This document shows, piece by piece, positions 18,208 through 26,926 of a DNA stretch of 64,000 nucleotides. The stretch is taken from assembly GCF_014696355.1 (NCBI RefSeq), contig NZ_JACJQA010000024.1:116399-180398 (forward strand), written 5' to 3'. The stretch comes from Pseudanabaena sp. FACHB-1998 (lineage in GTDB: Bacteria > Cyanobacteriota > Cyanobacteriia > Pseudanabaenales > Pseudanabaenaceae). Below the pieces are notes generated by a model, which had not been told where the DNA came from, searched no databases, and saw only the letters and a program-made list of their open reading frames with translations. The translations under genes were made by a program, and so were the position numbers. Within the stretch, counting starts at the first letter, position 1. Each line of letters opens with the position of its first letter.

Positions 18208-18471
18208 ATGAAAATTTTTAACGCCAGTGAAGCGAGAGCCAACTTGTTCAGCTTAGTCGAGCAAGTTAACAAAGATCATCTACCAAGATTTATTACGAGT
18301 CGGCAAGGTGACGCAGTATTGATATCTAAATCTGATTGGGAAAGCATACAGGAAACTCTCTATCTCCAATCTATTCCTAATTTAGTGGAGTCAATTAAAG
18401 CCGCCGAACAATTGGATGAGTGGGTTTCCGAAGATGAATTTCTAGGAGCCTTGAATGGATTGGAAGATTGA
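18208..18471 (+). CDS. yefM: YefM/Phd-type antitoxin
   Basis: The 87-residue protein opens MKIFNASEARANLFSLVEQV, the Phd/YefM DNA-binding fold. It continues PRFITSRQGDAVLISKSDWESIQETLYL, which is characteristic of YefM. The acidic C-terminal tail (AAEQLDEWVSEDEF) would wrap the toxin. It represses its own promoter, alone and with YoeB, through the palindrome at 18176-18191. The open frame begins earlier (18049) in HIP1 repeat DNA; the ATG at 18208 matches the family. It overlaps yoeB by 17 bases. Confidence 0.9.
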   Translation: MKIFNASEARANLFSLVEQVNKDHLPRFITSRQGDAVLISKSDWESIQETLYLQSIPNLVESIKAAEQLDEWVSEDEFLGALNGLED

Positions 18472-18712
18472 ATTTAGTCGAAATGTGGTTAAGGATGCTA
18501 AAAAGTTGAAGTCTGCCAATTTGGACTCTAACCTCAAAACCTTACTAGAAATCCTCAAGCAAAATCCCTACGAACCTCCCTATGAGAAACTTTCAGGCAA
18601 CTTGAAAAGATATTGCTCAAGACGCATCAATATCAAACATCGATTGGTTTATGCCATCCATGAAGAAACTAAAACTATTAGAGTTGTTTCTGTGTGGTCA
18701 CATTATGAATAG
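18455..18712 (+). CDS. yoeB: YoeB/Txe-family ribonuclease toxin
   Basis: The 85-residue protein (MDWKIEFSRNVVKDAKKL...) contains PYEKLSGNLKRYCSRRINIKHR-type sequence and ends VVSVWSHYE. The final His-Tyr pair and the Arg-rich strand are hallmark catalytic features of YoeB, a ribosome-dependent mRNA interferase. The length and C-terminus are complete. It is translated from a start inside the end of yefM, typical of a coupled type II module. Confidence 0.92.
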   Translation: MDWKIEFSRNVVKDAKKLKSANLDSNLKTLLEILKQNPYEPPYEKLSGNLKRYCSRRINIKHRLVYAIHEETKTIRVVSVWSHYE

Positions 18713-18714
18713 AA

Positions 18715-18860
18715 AAATCTGGCGATCGCTTTATGATTGAGATTAGAGGCGATCATTGTTGGCTTTTTGAGGAAGCAATCGCCTGTGGGTTGGGAGTGTG
18801 GATATTTGAGGCGATCATTTTTTTTGATTAAGATTAGAGGCGATCGCTTTGCAAAATTAA
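18715..18860. repeat. HIP1-related repeat block, third
   Basis: A shorter, more diverged copy of the array unit, with GATTGAGATTAGAGGCGATC twice and GGGAGTGTGGATATTTGAGG. It begins directly after the yoeB stop, so the yefM-yoeB module is enclosed by array DNA on both sides. Confidence 0.65.
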
Positions 18861-18909
18861 TGTTGTCTATTGATTGCCTCCATATCAATGATCATTGATT
18901 AGATTTAGG

Positions 18910-19015
18910 TAATATCAATCCCCGAAAGTGGGGGTACACTTTCGGGGATTAAAAACTAAACCCAGTAAGAGTTTTTAAAACTAAAAATGGCTACGCTATT
19001 TTTAGTTTTGGTATA
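18910..19015. repeat. Family B double-hairpin element, copy 2
   Basis: The hairpin CCCCGAAAGTG / CACTTTCGGGG and the hairpin ACTAAAAATGGC / GCTATTTTTAGT are joined by AAACCCAGTAAGAGTTTTT. It is the same length (106 bases) and architecture as copy 1. Arm substitutions (for example CAAAAG changed to CGAAAG) are matched on the opposite arm. Confidence 0.8.
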
Positions 19016-19096
19016 AGAATGGGAAAGCTAAGTGACGACATTCCTCGCTGCCACTTAGCTTTGAATTTGTATATCTTCCTGAAGAAATTTCAAACC

Positions 19097-19224
19097 ATTT
19101 TTTAAGATTTGTCACAGATACCTTGTTTATTGAAGTGTGGATTATTGCTCCTGCCGTAGGCGGGAACAATAACCCACGCTTATTCTCTTGAAAAGCACTA
19201 AAGGTATAACAAATCTTAAAAAAT
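19097..19224. repeat. MITE-like element with 16-base perfect terminal inverted repeats
   Basis: The ends ATTTTTTAAGATTTGT (19097-19112) and ACAAATCTTAAAAAAT (19209-19224) are exact complements. Inside, GTGGATTATTG..CCTGCC pairs with GGCGGG..CAATAACCCAC. It is 128 bases long and non-coding, lying just upstream of the response regulator gene. Confidence 0.7.
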
Positions 19225-19309
19225 AGCTTTTAGAGAGTATTTTGTTTTTATTGCCCCTTCTGTGAGATTCTGGTAAGAATATAGACCCTGCATATTCGCA
19301 AAAGTGCTT

Positions 19310-19999
19310 ATGAGTTCGATTCGTGTTGTCCTAATTGAAGACCATGACCTGACCCGCATGGGCATGAAAATCGCTTTACAACAGCAAGGAGAGCTAGTCT
19401 TTGTTGGTGAAGCAGCGACAGGCGCGGAAGGCGTGGCGCTGGTAAATAGCCAACAGCCTGATGTGGCGATCGTGGATTTAGGCTTACCAGATATGGATGG
19501 CGTAGAGGTAACGCGCCAAATTAAGGCGGCAGCCACAGAAGCTGGCAAAGCTACCAAAGTATTAATTTTGACATTGACTGATAACCAAGAGACAGTACTT
19601 GCTGCCTTCGCCGCAGGTGCGGACTCTTATTGCATTAAGGATATTAGCTCGGAAAATCTGGTGCAGGCTTTGAGATTAACTGCCGAGGGTAACTCATGGA
19701 TTGATCCAGCGATCGCCAGTATAGTGTTGCAACAGGTACGCCGTAAGGAGGCGACTGTGGAAATTGCTGCTGCTGAGGCTGATTATAAACAGGTTCTAGA
19801 AGCGACACCACTGACAGAGCGCGAGTTAGAGGTATTATCCGAAATTGTCAATGGTAATAGCAATGCCGAAATTGCTGAACGCCTGTATATTACGGTTGGC
19901 ACTGTCAAAACTCATGTGCGAAATATTTTGAACAAGCTATGCGCAGACGATCGCACCCAAGCCGCAGTTCGAGCCTTGAGAGCAGGATTAGTCAAGTAA
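19310..19999 (+). CDS. NarL/FixJ-type response regulator
   Basis: The 229-residue protein has a receiver domain (MSSIRVVLIEDHDLTRMG) with phosphoacceptor D56 in VDLGLPDMDG, Thr and Lys at LTLTD and YCIKDIS, and a C-terminal LuxR/NarL helix-turn-helix (TPLTERELEVLSEIVNG, NAEIAERLYITVGTVKTHVRN). It should bind DNA when phosphorylated by a histidine kinase not present nearby. An in-frame GTG at 19304 is less likely than the ATG at 19310. A terminator follows, so it is probably monocistronic. This subgroup is widespread in cyanobacteria; the target genes are unknown. Confidence 0.9.
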   Translation: MSSIRVVLIEDHDLTRMGMKIALQQQGELVFVGEAATGAEGVALVNSQQPDVAIVDLGLPDMDGVEVTRQIKAAATEAGKATKVLILTLTDNQETVLAAFAAGADSYCIKDISSENLVQALRLTAEGNSWIDPAIASIVLQQVRRKEATVEIAAAEADYKQVLEATPLTERELEVLSEIVNGNSNAEIAERLYITVGTVKTHVRNILNKLCADDRTQAAVRALRAGLVK

Positions 20000-20003
20000 C
20001 CAC

Positions 20004-20041
20004 AAAAAGAAAAACGGCGTTCTGCGCCGTTTTTCTTTTTT
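20004..20041 (+). terminator. Rho-independent terminator
   Basis: AAAAACGGCG, a TTCTG loop and CGCCGTTTTT are followed by a T-rich tail, right after the response regulator stop codon. The start of the next gene follows closely at 20061. Confidence 0.9.
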
Positions 20042-20060
20042 GCAATATTGGGTAATTGCG

Positions 20061-21338
20061 ATGACTGAAAAACTTAGCAAGAAGCGTTACTCCACCAATC
20101 TGTTTGATGTTACACAGGACATCATTGGTGCATTGCCCTTAAAGCTCGTTGAGCAATGGCTCAGCAGTGATCAAACCTATGATGATGCGCTAAAGCTGCT
20201 GGCGACCCATCAAGTACAGGGCTATAGCGTATCCTCAGACTCCGTTGGTTTAACTAAGCTCTGTCAGCAAAAAGGATTGCTAGAGATTTTGGCAATTATC
20301 AATCAACCGAAAAAGATTGTGCATGGCTATGGAAAAGCGATCTCTGGGGAAAGTGTGGGGATATGGGCGGCGGACAATACCCAAATGTTTTATCCAAATT
20401 CCGTTGAGGCTTCCACCCTTGTTGCTGCGCTCTTAACTATTCAAGATGAAATTAATCGCAGTTGTCAGATCAAGATTGGTTTAGGCGCTCATTATGGCAG
20501 CTTCTATCAAATTAGTGGCGGCTTGTATGGAACGGAAGCAAATGCGATCGAGGAGGTTGCGGAAAGTCATACTGAGGGGGGCGAAATTCTAATCTCTCAG
20601 GCCATATGCGATCGCTTACCCGTCCAGCATAATTTCACGCTAGAGCGTCGTGATGACTTACCTCAGAATTTGACTGCGGAAATTGGCAATATTTATCGTG
20701 TCTTAGATGGCGCAAGATTAGAAGATCTAAGACCCTCTGATCAACGCTATCCAATTCCCTATTCTGAAGACTTTTATGCCAATTTATTAGAATACGAGAC
20801 AAGACTAGAAGATCATGATTTTGCCCATTACTTGACGGATAAGTATATGCAGCAGAAGGTCGTGGTACTAATCGAGAGCAAAAGTGAAGTTGCCGACATC
20901 CATGAAATTACGATGTTCAATCAGCTATCATTTTCAGCACTCATGAAGGATATTGGGCTAAGGCTCATTGCTCCTGAATTAGAGGCAGAAATTAAAGTCG
21001 TTAGCTCTTTGGGAATTTATGCCTTTGATCAGGCGATCGCCGCACTTAATTTCGCCCAAACCTTCCGACAAGAACTCGCAAAGCAGGATCTTACTTGTCG
21101 CATTGGGCTCGATCAGGGGGAAGTTTTAATTTTTAATTTGGCGATCGGCACGAGAGACATTGCAGGAAGCCCTGTAAATGTTGCTTCAAAAATGGCTCAA
21201 GATCGAGGGGAATTTGGTAAGTTATATTTGAGTGCTGCGGTTAGGGATCTACTGGTTAGGGATGCGGTCGAAGTAAGTAAGTTTCGCGAGATTAAATACC
21301 AAGTTTCAGGAGTGGAGATCACAGCTTATGAAGGGTAA
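20061..21338 (+). CDS. Protein with two degenerate class III cyclase-like domains
   Basis: About 425 residues. The first cyclase-like fold is at about 75-200 (GKAISGESVGIWAAD, IGLGAHYGSFYQISGGLYG, EGGEILISQ). A second is at about 265-410 (KVVVLIESKSEV, CRIGLDQGEVLIF, GSPVNVASKMAQ). The metal-binding aspartates are missing in the second domain: LGIYAFD stands where catalytic cyclases have a GDxxMA-type segment, although NVASK remains. It is therefore probably not an active cyclase but a binding or scaffold protein. The ATG at 20061 is preferred over an in-frame TTG at 20040. It overlaps the next gene by 11 bases. Confidence 0.7.
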   Translation: MTEKLSKKRYSTNLFDVTQDIIGALPLKLVEQWLSSDQTYDDALKLLATHQVQGYSVSSDSVGLTKLCQQKGLLEILAIINQPKKIVHGYGKAISGESVGIWAADNTQMFYPNSVEASTLVAALLTIQDEINRSCQIKIGLGAHYGSFYQISGGLYGTEANAIEEVAESHTEGGEILISQAICDRLPVQHNFTLERRDDLPQNLTAEIGNIYRVLDGARLEDLRPSDQRYPIPYSEDFYANLLEYETRLEDHDFAHYLTDKYMQQKVVVLIESKSEVADIHEITMFNQLSFSALMKDIGLRLIAPELEAEIKVVSSLGIYAFDQAIAALNFAQTFRQELAKQDLTCRIGLDQGEVLIFNLAIGTRDIAGSPVNVASKMAQDRGEFGKLYLSAAVRDLLVRDAVEVSKFREIKYQVSGVEITAYEG

Positions 21339-23106
21339 TTGGCTTGAATGGTTACAAACTAGCGCAGTAAGGATTTGGCAATTTCAGAAGAAAACCAAAA
21401 AAATGCAGCGATCGCTCCGCCTGCGGCGCATTTTTTTGCTCTGTTTTTTAATCTGGGCAGTGGTATTACCCATATCGCCTATATGGGCTATTCCCATTCA
21501 AGATATTCCCAATCCTCGCAAAACAAATGGGACTTGGGTAAGTGATGTCGCCAATATTCTCAGTGCGGAGACCGAATCTCGAATCAATCAAAGAATTTCT
21601 CAACTAGAGGCTCGTAAGGGTTCAGAAGTCGCGGTTGTGACGGTTCCCGATACAATTCCCTTATCCAGCCCTAAAGCCTATGCAACGGAACTATTTAATA
21701 CATGGGGGATTGGTAAGCGTGGTGTCGATAATGGTGTATTACTTCTAATTTCTGTAAATGAACGGAGGATTGAGATCGAAACTGGTCGCGGGCTTACTTC
21801 CCAACTCAGCAATGCTCAAGTTACGCAAATTATCGAGACTAAAATTAAGCCTGAGTTCAAGCTTCAGAAATTCGACCAAGGGACAATTAATGGTGTCGAG
21901 GAAATCACGAACCGTTTAGAACAAATTGGTGTCCCTAGCTTTGATTTTGCGCCAGTTTATAGGGTTATGGGCGGATTAGGGATAGCGATCGCCCTAGGCA
22001 GCATTGCTTGGATAGTCTCAAAAATCAACTCGTGGTGTCAGCTATTACCTGACAGAGAACGGTCGTCTAGTCCATTAGTATTTCAACTTAGAGTTCCCCA
22101 ACTCAAACAAGTAGCTAATAGACCGATATTAATGCTGTCTCTGGGGATTAGCGCGATCGCCACTAGTGCAGATGCTTTTTTGTTATCCGAGGCAGCCACA
22201 GGTCTGTCCATAAGGTTAGATAACCACTTTGTAGATTTCCTCGGCATCAATGCCGCGATCGCCCTGATTAGTCTTCCCCTGTGGTTTGGCATTACTTACT
22301 ATTGGCTAGCAAAATTGGCAAAGGCTTTCCAGCAACCACCCCCTCTACAACTATGGAAGCAATGGGGCGCGATCCTTCTCAAAAATTTATTTCTCTTACT
22401 GGGAATTCAATATTCGCTTTTATTAGTAATAATCCCCTTAATATCTCCAACTGTTGCCGCACTCTTGCCTAGCGATATTCTGTTTATAGCGATCGGCTTG
22501 AGTCTTGCCATGAGCTATCAACTGTTTCTGATTCATCTCGTTAATCAAGTATCCTTAGATAAGAAGAGCGAGAAGAGTACTAGAGAGCAGTTTTTTTGTG
22601 CCACTTGCCATAGCGTAACTCAGCACCTCGATAAGGTTTTAAGCAATACTTATCTCACTCAACCTGAGAAACTCGCAGTTGAGCTAGGCAATGCGACCTA
22701 TGATTTGTATACTTGCGATCGCTGCCATTCTAAATCTGAGCGCGATCGGCAACATATTTATTGCCAGCCGAATATTCTCAAGGCAACATCTATTTGTTCT
22801 AAATGTAAATATCCGACAGTAATTGGCGCTTCTCTCGAAAAGTCACGTAAACCCAAAAAATTTCCGAAACAAGGCTCAAAGGAGGCTGTGAGTATCTTGC
22901 AATGCCAGAACTGCTTCTATGAACAGCCTGTCTATCCTTATGTTGCGCCAAGCTATACCAGCAATAGTCTTTATGAGAGTAGTTCTGACTATAGCTCTAG
23001 TTCTAGTAGCTATGATTCCTCTTACTCAGATTATGGAAGTAGTAGTTCTAGCAGTGATTTTGGGGGTGGCAGTAGTGATGGAGGAGGTGCTGGTGGTGAC
23101 TGGTGA
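21328..23106 (+). CDS. TPM-domain (TLP18.3/Psb32-like) membrane protein with Cys-rich insert
   Basis: The 592-residue protein has a hydrophobic signal anchor (FLLCFLIWAVVLPISPIWA). A TPM domain follows at about 60-190 (WVSDVANILSAETESRIN, GSEVAVVTVP, WGIGKRGVDNGVLLLIS, RRIEIETGRGL), then several membrane segments. The cytoplasmic Cys-rich region carries FCATCH, YTCDRCH, CSKCKYP and LQCQNC, likely zinc ribbons. The tail is Ser/Gly-rich and ends GGGSSDGGGAGGDW, typical of YgcG/TPM proteins. Psb32 relatives aid photosystem II repair; this longer form has no assigned role. Confidence 0.8.
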   Translation: MKGNWLEWLQTSAVRIWQFQKKTKKMQRSLRLRRIFLLCFLIWAVVLPISPIWAIPIQDIPNPRKTNGTWVSDVANILSAETESRINQRISQLEARKGSEVAVVTVPDTIPLSSPKAYATELFNTWGIGKRGVDNGVLLLISVNERRIEIETGRGLTSQLSNAQVTQIIETKIKPEFKLQKFDQGTINGVEEITNRLEQIGVPSFDFAPVYRVMGGLGIAIALGSIAWIVSKINSWCQLLPDRERSSSPLVFQLRVPQLKQVANRPILMLSLGISAIATSADAFLLSEAATGLSIRLDNHFVDFLGINAAIALISLPLWFGITYYWLAKLAKAFQQPPPLQLWKQWGAILLKNLFLLLGIQYSLLLVIIPLISPTVAALLPSDILFIAIGLSLAMSYQLFLIHLVNQVSLDKKSEKSTREQFFCATCHSVTQHLDKVLSNTYLTQPEKLAVELGNATYDLYTCDRCHSKSERDRQHIYCQPNILKATSICSKCKYPTVIGASLEKSRKPKKFPKQGSKEAVSILQCQNCFYEQPVYPYVAPSYTSNSLYESSSDYSSSSSSYDSSYSDYGSSSSSSDFGGGSSDGGGAGGDW

Positions 23107-23332
23107 GATCCTATAGAAAGGCGGCGCGATGCACCACCTTTCTGTTATTGGTATTATTTGTCATGACTTGCTTACAATTTGCACTAGATTTTGCGCTGTG
23201 GCGATCGCTGACAACCTATAAATAGCAACAATTATCGCCTTCTAATTTCCAGATTTAGCTAACAAAGCTACAAATAACCAAAGGATGGTTACTAGCTATA
23301 CTGATTGATTGCAAGGTTTATGGATTACAGCA

Positions 23333-26300
23333 GTGGTTAGCCCAACACAGCGAGCAAATACAAGCTCTAACAACAAATTTGATACTTCCCTTGATGTCTC
23401 AAAATATGAAGCGAAGACACAGGAAATCGCGAAGAAGATTTTAAGTGGCAATGAGAAAGGTTCCTTTTGGTCAAAATTATCGCAAATTAAGGATGAATTG
23501 CGACTTGATGACAAGCTCATGGCTTGGACGATGGAAAACGAAGGCTTGCGAGTGCAGTTATTTAGATTGATTGATTGCTTGCCAGCATTGCAGAGCAAGT
23601 CAGAGATCGCTAGTCATATGCACGAATATCTCGCTAGTAATGCCGTAGATGTGCCAGCATTGCGGGGATTGCTCAATTTCAGTACCGACAATCCTAATTC
23701 TCTAACAGCAACGGCGGCGGCTACCGCGCTCTCGACCTCCGTAGGAACTCTTGCCAAGCGCTATATCTGCGGTGAAAACTTGAATGAAGCGACCAAATCA
23801 ATCGAGAAACTACGGCGCGATCGCTTTGGCTTTACAATGGATCTGCTCGGTGAAGCGGTAATCAGTGAAGTGGAAGCCGAGGGCTATCTTAATCGCTACA
23901 TCGGCATGATGGAAGATTTGTCTAATAAGGCAAAAAATTGGGGATTGATTGATCAAATCGATAAAGCTAATAGTGAAGAACTAAAGCGGGTTCAAGTTTC
24001 CGTAAAGCTTAGTGCTTTCTATTCCCAATTCGATCCCCTCGATCCCATTAAGACTACAGAGAAAGTCAGCGAACCTGCTAGAGTTCTCTTGCGTAAAGCG
24101 CAGACTTTAGGCTGTGGCATCCATTTTGATATGGAGCAGTATGAATTCAAATCTCTCACATTGCAAATTCTCAAACAAGTTCTAACGGAACCAGAATTCC
24201 GCGATCGCACCGATGTTGGTATCACCATCCAAGGCTATCTCCGCGATAGTGAGCAGGATTTATTAGAACTAGTCGAATGGGCAAAATTACGCGGTAAGCC
24301 TGTCACCGTGCGCCTAGTCAAAGGAGCGTACTGGGATCGTGAAACTATTCGTTCCTATCAACAGGGTTGGGCTATTCCTGTATTCTCCGATAAAGTTTCC
24401 ACCGATGCCAATTATGAGCGCTTAATTCAGATTCTATTAGAAAATCATCAATATCTCTATGCAGCGATCGGAAGTCATAATGCGCGATCACTAGCTAAGG
24501 CGATCGCAATCGTCCAAACCCTGAATATCCCTAGTCGCGCCTTTGAAGCCCAATGTCTCTATGGCATGGGTGACAAATTTGCCAAGGCGATCGCCGATAT
24601 GGGTTATCGTGTGCGCGTGTACTGTCCCTTTGGTGATTTGATTCCCGGAATGTCTTACCTAATTCGCCGCCTGTTGGAAAATACCGCTAATAGTTCTTTT
24701 TTAAGAATTAGTGGAGAAAGTAGCGATATCGGTAAATTGATTGCTGCTCCAGTCAAAAGCGATCGCGATCTGAATTACAACGGCGCACCTGTCCAAAATG
24801 TTTTTGATGGCTTTGTCAATTCTAGCGATCGCGACTATGCCATTGATCAAGAACGTGAAGCCGCCCAAACTGCATTAGAAAAGGTTCGCAATCAACTCGG
24901 TAAAACCTATTTACCAATCATCAACGGTCAGCCTGTTCAAACTGAGAACTATGTAGAATCCGTCAATCCTGCTAATTCATCGCAAGTAGTTGGTAAAATC
25001 GGTCTAGCCAGCATCGACCAAGCCGAAGAAGCCGTCAAATCTGCAAAATCCGCCTTTACCTCATGGAAGAAACTCAGCGCTAAAGAACGGGGTGATATTC
25101 TCCGCAAAGCTGCGGACATCATGGAAGAGAAGCGGGAAGAACTGATTGCATGGATTTGTTGGGAAGTTGCTAAACCAATTCGTGAAGGCGATGGTGAAGT
25201 TTCCGAAGCGATCGATTTCTGCCGCTACTATGCCAAAGAAATGGAACGTCTCGAATCAGGAGTACAGCGCAATCTTCCAGGGGAAGACAATACATACATC
25301 TATCAACCTCGCGGCGTTGTCGTGGTGATTTCGCCTTGGAATTTTCCCTTTGCGATCGCCTTGGGTATGAGTGTCGCTGCGATCGCCGCAGGTAATACTG
25401 TCATTCTCAAACCCGCCGAACAGTCCTCTGTAATTGGTGCAAAAATCGCGGAAGTTCTCCAAGCAGCAGGATTACCCACAGGCGTATTTACCTATCTCCC
25501 TGCCAAAGGCTCGACTGTTGGTTCCCATTTAGTCAAACATCCCGATGTGCATCTAATTGCCTTCACAGGTTCGCAGCAAGTGGGATGTCAGATTGTCACT
25601 GAAGCTTCTATTTTGCGCCCCAAGCAAAAACACATGAAGCGCGTCATCGCTGAAATGGGTGGCAAAAATGGCATCATCATCGATGAAAGCGCCGACCTCG
25701 ATCAAGCTGTAGTGGGCGTAATGAATTCCGCATTCGGTTTTGCGGGTCAGAAATGTTCCGCTTGTTCAAGAGCGATCGTCTTGGCTCCCGTCTACGACAA
25801 TTTCATGGAGAGATTAGTGGAAGCCACCCGTTCCTTAATTGTCGGTGAAGCTCACGTTCCAGACACCAAACTCAGCGCTGTGATTGACGCTGCTGCTCAA
25901 CGCAATATCCAGAACTACATCGCTAAAGGTAAGGAAACCGCCAAACTCACCTATGAAGGCGAAGTTCCTAATCATGGTTTCTATGTCAGCCCCACTATTT
26001 TTGGTGATGTTGATCCTGACAGTGCGATCGCCCAAGAGGAAATCTTTGGTCCCGTACTGGCGGTAATCAAGGCGAATAGTTTTGATGAGGCAATGGCGAT
26101 CGCTAATGGTACTGACTTCGCGCTCACGGGCGGCTTATATTCGCGCACTCCTTCCCATATCGAACGCGCCTATCGCGAGTTTGAAGTGGGCAATCTCTAC
26201 ATCAATCGCGGCATCACAGGCGCTTTGGTAGATCGCCATCCCTTCGGTGGTTTCAAGCTAAGCGGTATCGGTTCCAAAGCTGGCGGACGCGATTATCTAT

Positions 26301-26377
26301 TGCAGTTCTTAGAGCCGAGGTCTATTACCGAAAACACTCAGCGTCAAGGCTTTGCGCCTCTTGATGGTATCGAGTAA
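23333..26377 (+). CDS. putA: Bifunctional proline dehydrogenase / P5C dehydrogenase
   Basis: About 1014 residues. The N-terminal FAD-dependent proline dehydrogenase barrel (VSVKLSAFYSQFDP, HFDMEQYEFK, VRLVKGAYWD) is followed by an NAD-dependent aldehyde dehydrogenase (ISPWNFPFAIALG, FTGSQQVG, EMGGKNG, with catalytic Cys near 806 in GQKCSACSR, and EEIFGPVLAV). Together they oxidise proline to glutamate. No DNA-binding ribbon-helix-helix is present, unlike enteric PutA. The frame could start at a TTG at 23309; the GTG at 23333 gives an N-terminus more like relatives. A terminator follows directly. Confidence 0.9.
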   Translation: MVSPTQRANTSSNNKFDTSLDVSKYEAKTQEIAKKILSGNEKGSFWSKLSQIKDELRLDDKLMAWTMENEGLRVQLFRLIDCLPALQSKSEIASHMHEYLASNAVDVPALRGLLNFSTDNPNSLTATAAATALSTSVGTLAKRYICGENLNEATKSIEKLRRDRFGFTMDLLGEAVISEVEAEGYLNRYIGMMEDLSNKAKNWGLIDQIDKANSEELKRVQVSVKLSAFYSQFDPLDPIKTTEKVSEPARVLLRKAQTLGCGIHFDMEQYEFKSLTLQILKQVLTEPEFRDRTDVGITIQGYLRDSEQDLLELVEWAKLRGKPVTVRLVKGAYWDRETIRSYQQGWAIPVFSDKVSTDANYERLIQILLENHQYLYAAIGSHNARSLAKAIAIVQTLNIPSRAFEAQCLYGMGDKFAKAIADMGYRVRVYCPFGDLIPGMSYLIRRLLENTANSSFLRISGESSDIGKLIAAPVKSDRDLNYNGAPVQNVFDGFVNSSDRDYAIDQEREAAQTALEKVRNQLGKTYLPIINGQPVQTENYVESVNPANSSQVVGKIGLASIDQAEEAVKSAKSAFTSWKKLSAKERGDILRKAADIMEEKREELIAWICWEVAKPIREGDGEVSEAIDFCRYYAKEMERLESGVQRNLPGEDNTYIYQPRGVVVVISPWNFPFAIALGMSVAAIAAGNTVILKPAEQSSVIGAKIAEVLQAAGLPTGVFTYLPAKGSTVGSHLVKHPDVHLIAFTGSQQVGCQIVTEASILRPKQKHMKRVIAEMGGKNGIIIDESADLDQAVVGVMNSAFGFAGQKCSACSRAIVLAPVYDNFMERLVEATRSLIVGEAHVPDTKLSAVIDAAAQRNIQNYIAKGKETAKLTYEGEVPNHGFYVSPTIFGDVDPDSAIAQEEIFGPVLAVIKANSFDEAMAIANGTDFALTGGLYSRTPSHIERAYREFEVGNLYINRGITGALVDRHPFGGFKLSGIGSKAGGRDYLLQFLEPRSITENTQRQGFAPLDGIE

Positions 26378-26388
26378 TTAAAGTCAGG

Positions 26389-26414
26389 CAAGGGGCTTAA
26401 GCCCCTTGTTCTTT
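26389..26414 (+). terminator. Rho-independent terminator of putA
   Basis: This carries the same perfect 20-base palindrome CAAGGGGCTTAAGCCCCTTG as after gltB, followed by TTCTTT, 11 bases after the putA stop. Confidence 0.8.
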
Positions 26415-26455
26415 GGGATATACTTTGTAAATGCTGTATCGCATTGCCTAAACTT

Positions 26456-26926
26456 ATGACTCAGACTATTGAACAAAAAATAACTTTGTACGATCGCGAT
26501 CTTAATTTGTGGTTAGAAGAGGCGATCGCTCAGTTAAAAGCAGGTGATTTTCAAAATCTAGATGTAGAAAACTTAATTGAGGAGTTAGAAGGTTTGGCGG
26601 GTAGAGATAGGCGCGAGTTAGAAAATAGACTAACCACTTTGCTAGAGCATTTACTCAAGCGGATCTATGTCAAAAGTGAATATAACTATGCGGGGTGGGT
26701 TAGAACTATCAATAGAACAAGGATAGAAATCTGCAAAATCTTGCGACAGTCACCTAGTCTCAAAAACTATGCAAACAGTCCCGAATTGTTTCAAGATGCT
26801 TTTGATGATGCGCTCAAGTTAATGCGATCAGATCCAGATTATAAGTCTGTCAATTTTCCTAACACGTGGCAATTCAGCCGAGATATGGACGCTATACTCA
26901 ATATTGAATTTTGGGAAGAAATGTAG
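26456..26926 (+). CDS. DUF29 family protein (intact copy)
   Basis: The 156-residue protein has the DUF29 pattern: LYDRDLNLWLEEAIAQLKAGDF, LDVENLIEELEGLAGRDRRELENRL, LLEHLLKRIY, AGWVRTINRTR and a C-terminal ALKLMRSDP. DUF29 proteins are common and multicopy in cyanobacteria and have no known function. The ATG at 26456 is used; an in-frame TTG at 26444 is weaker. Four decayed copies of its first ~25 codons lie downstream at 28507, 29488, 30371 and 31334. The next gene starts immediately after its stop codon. Confidence 0.85.
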   Translation: MTQTIEQKITLYDRDLNLWLEEAIAQLKAGDFQNLDVENLIEELEGLAGRDRRELENRLTTLLEHLLKRIYVKSEYNYAGWVRTINRTRIEICKILRQSPSLKNYANSPELFQDAFDDALKLMRSDPDYKSVNFPNTWQFSRDMDAILNIEFWEEM

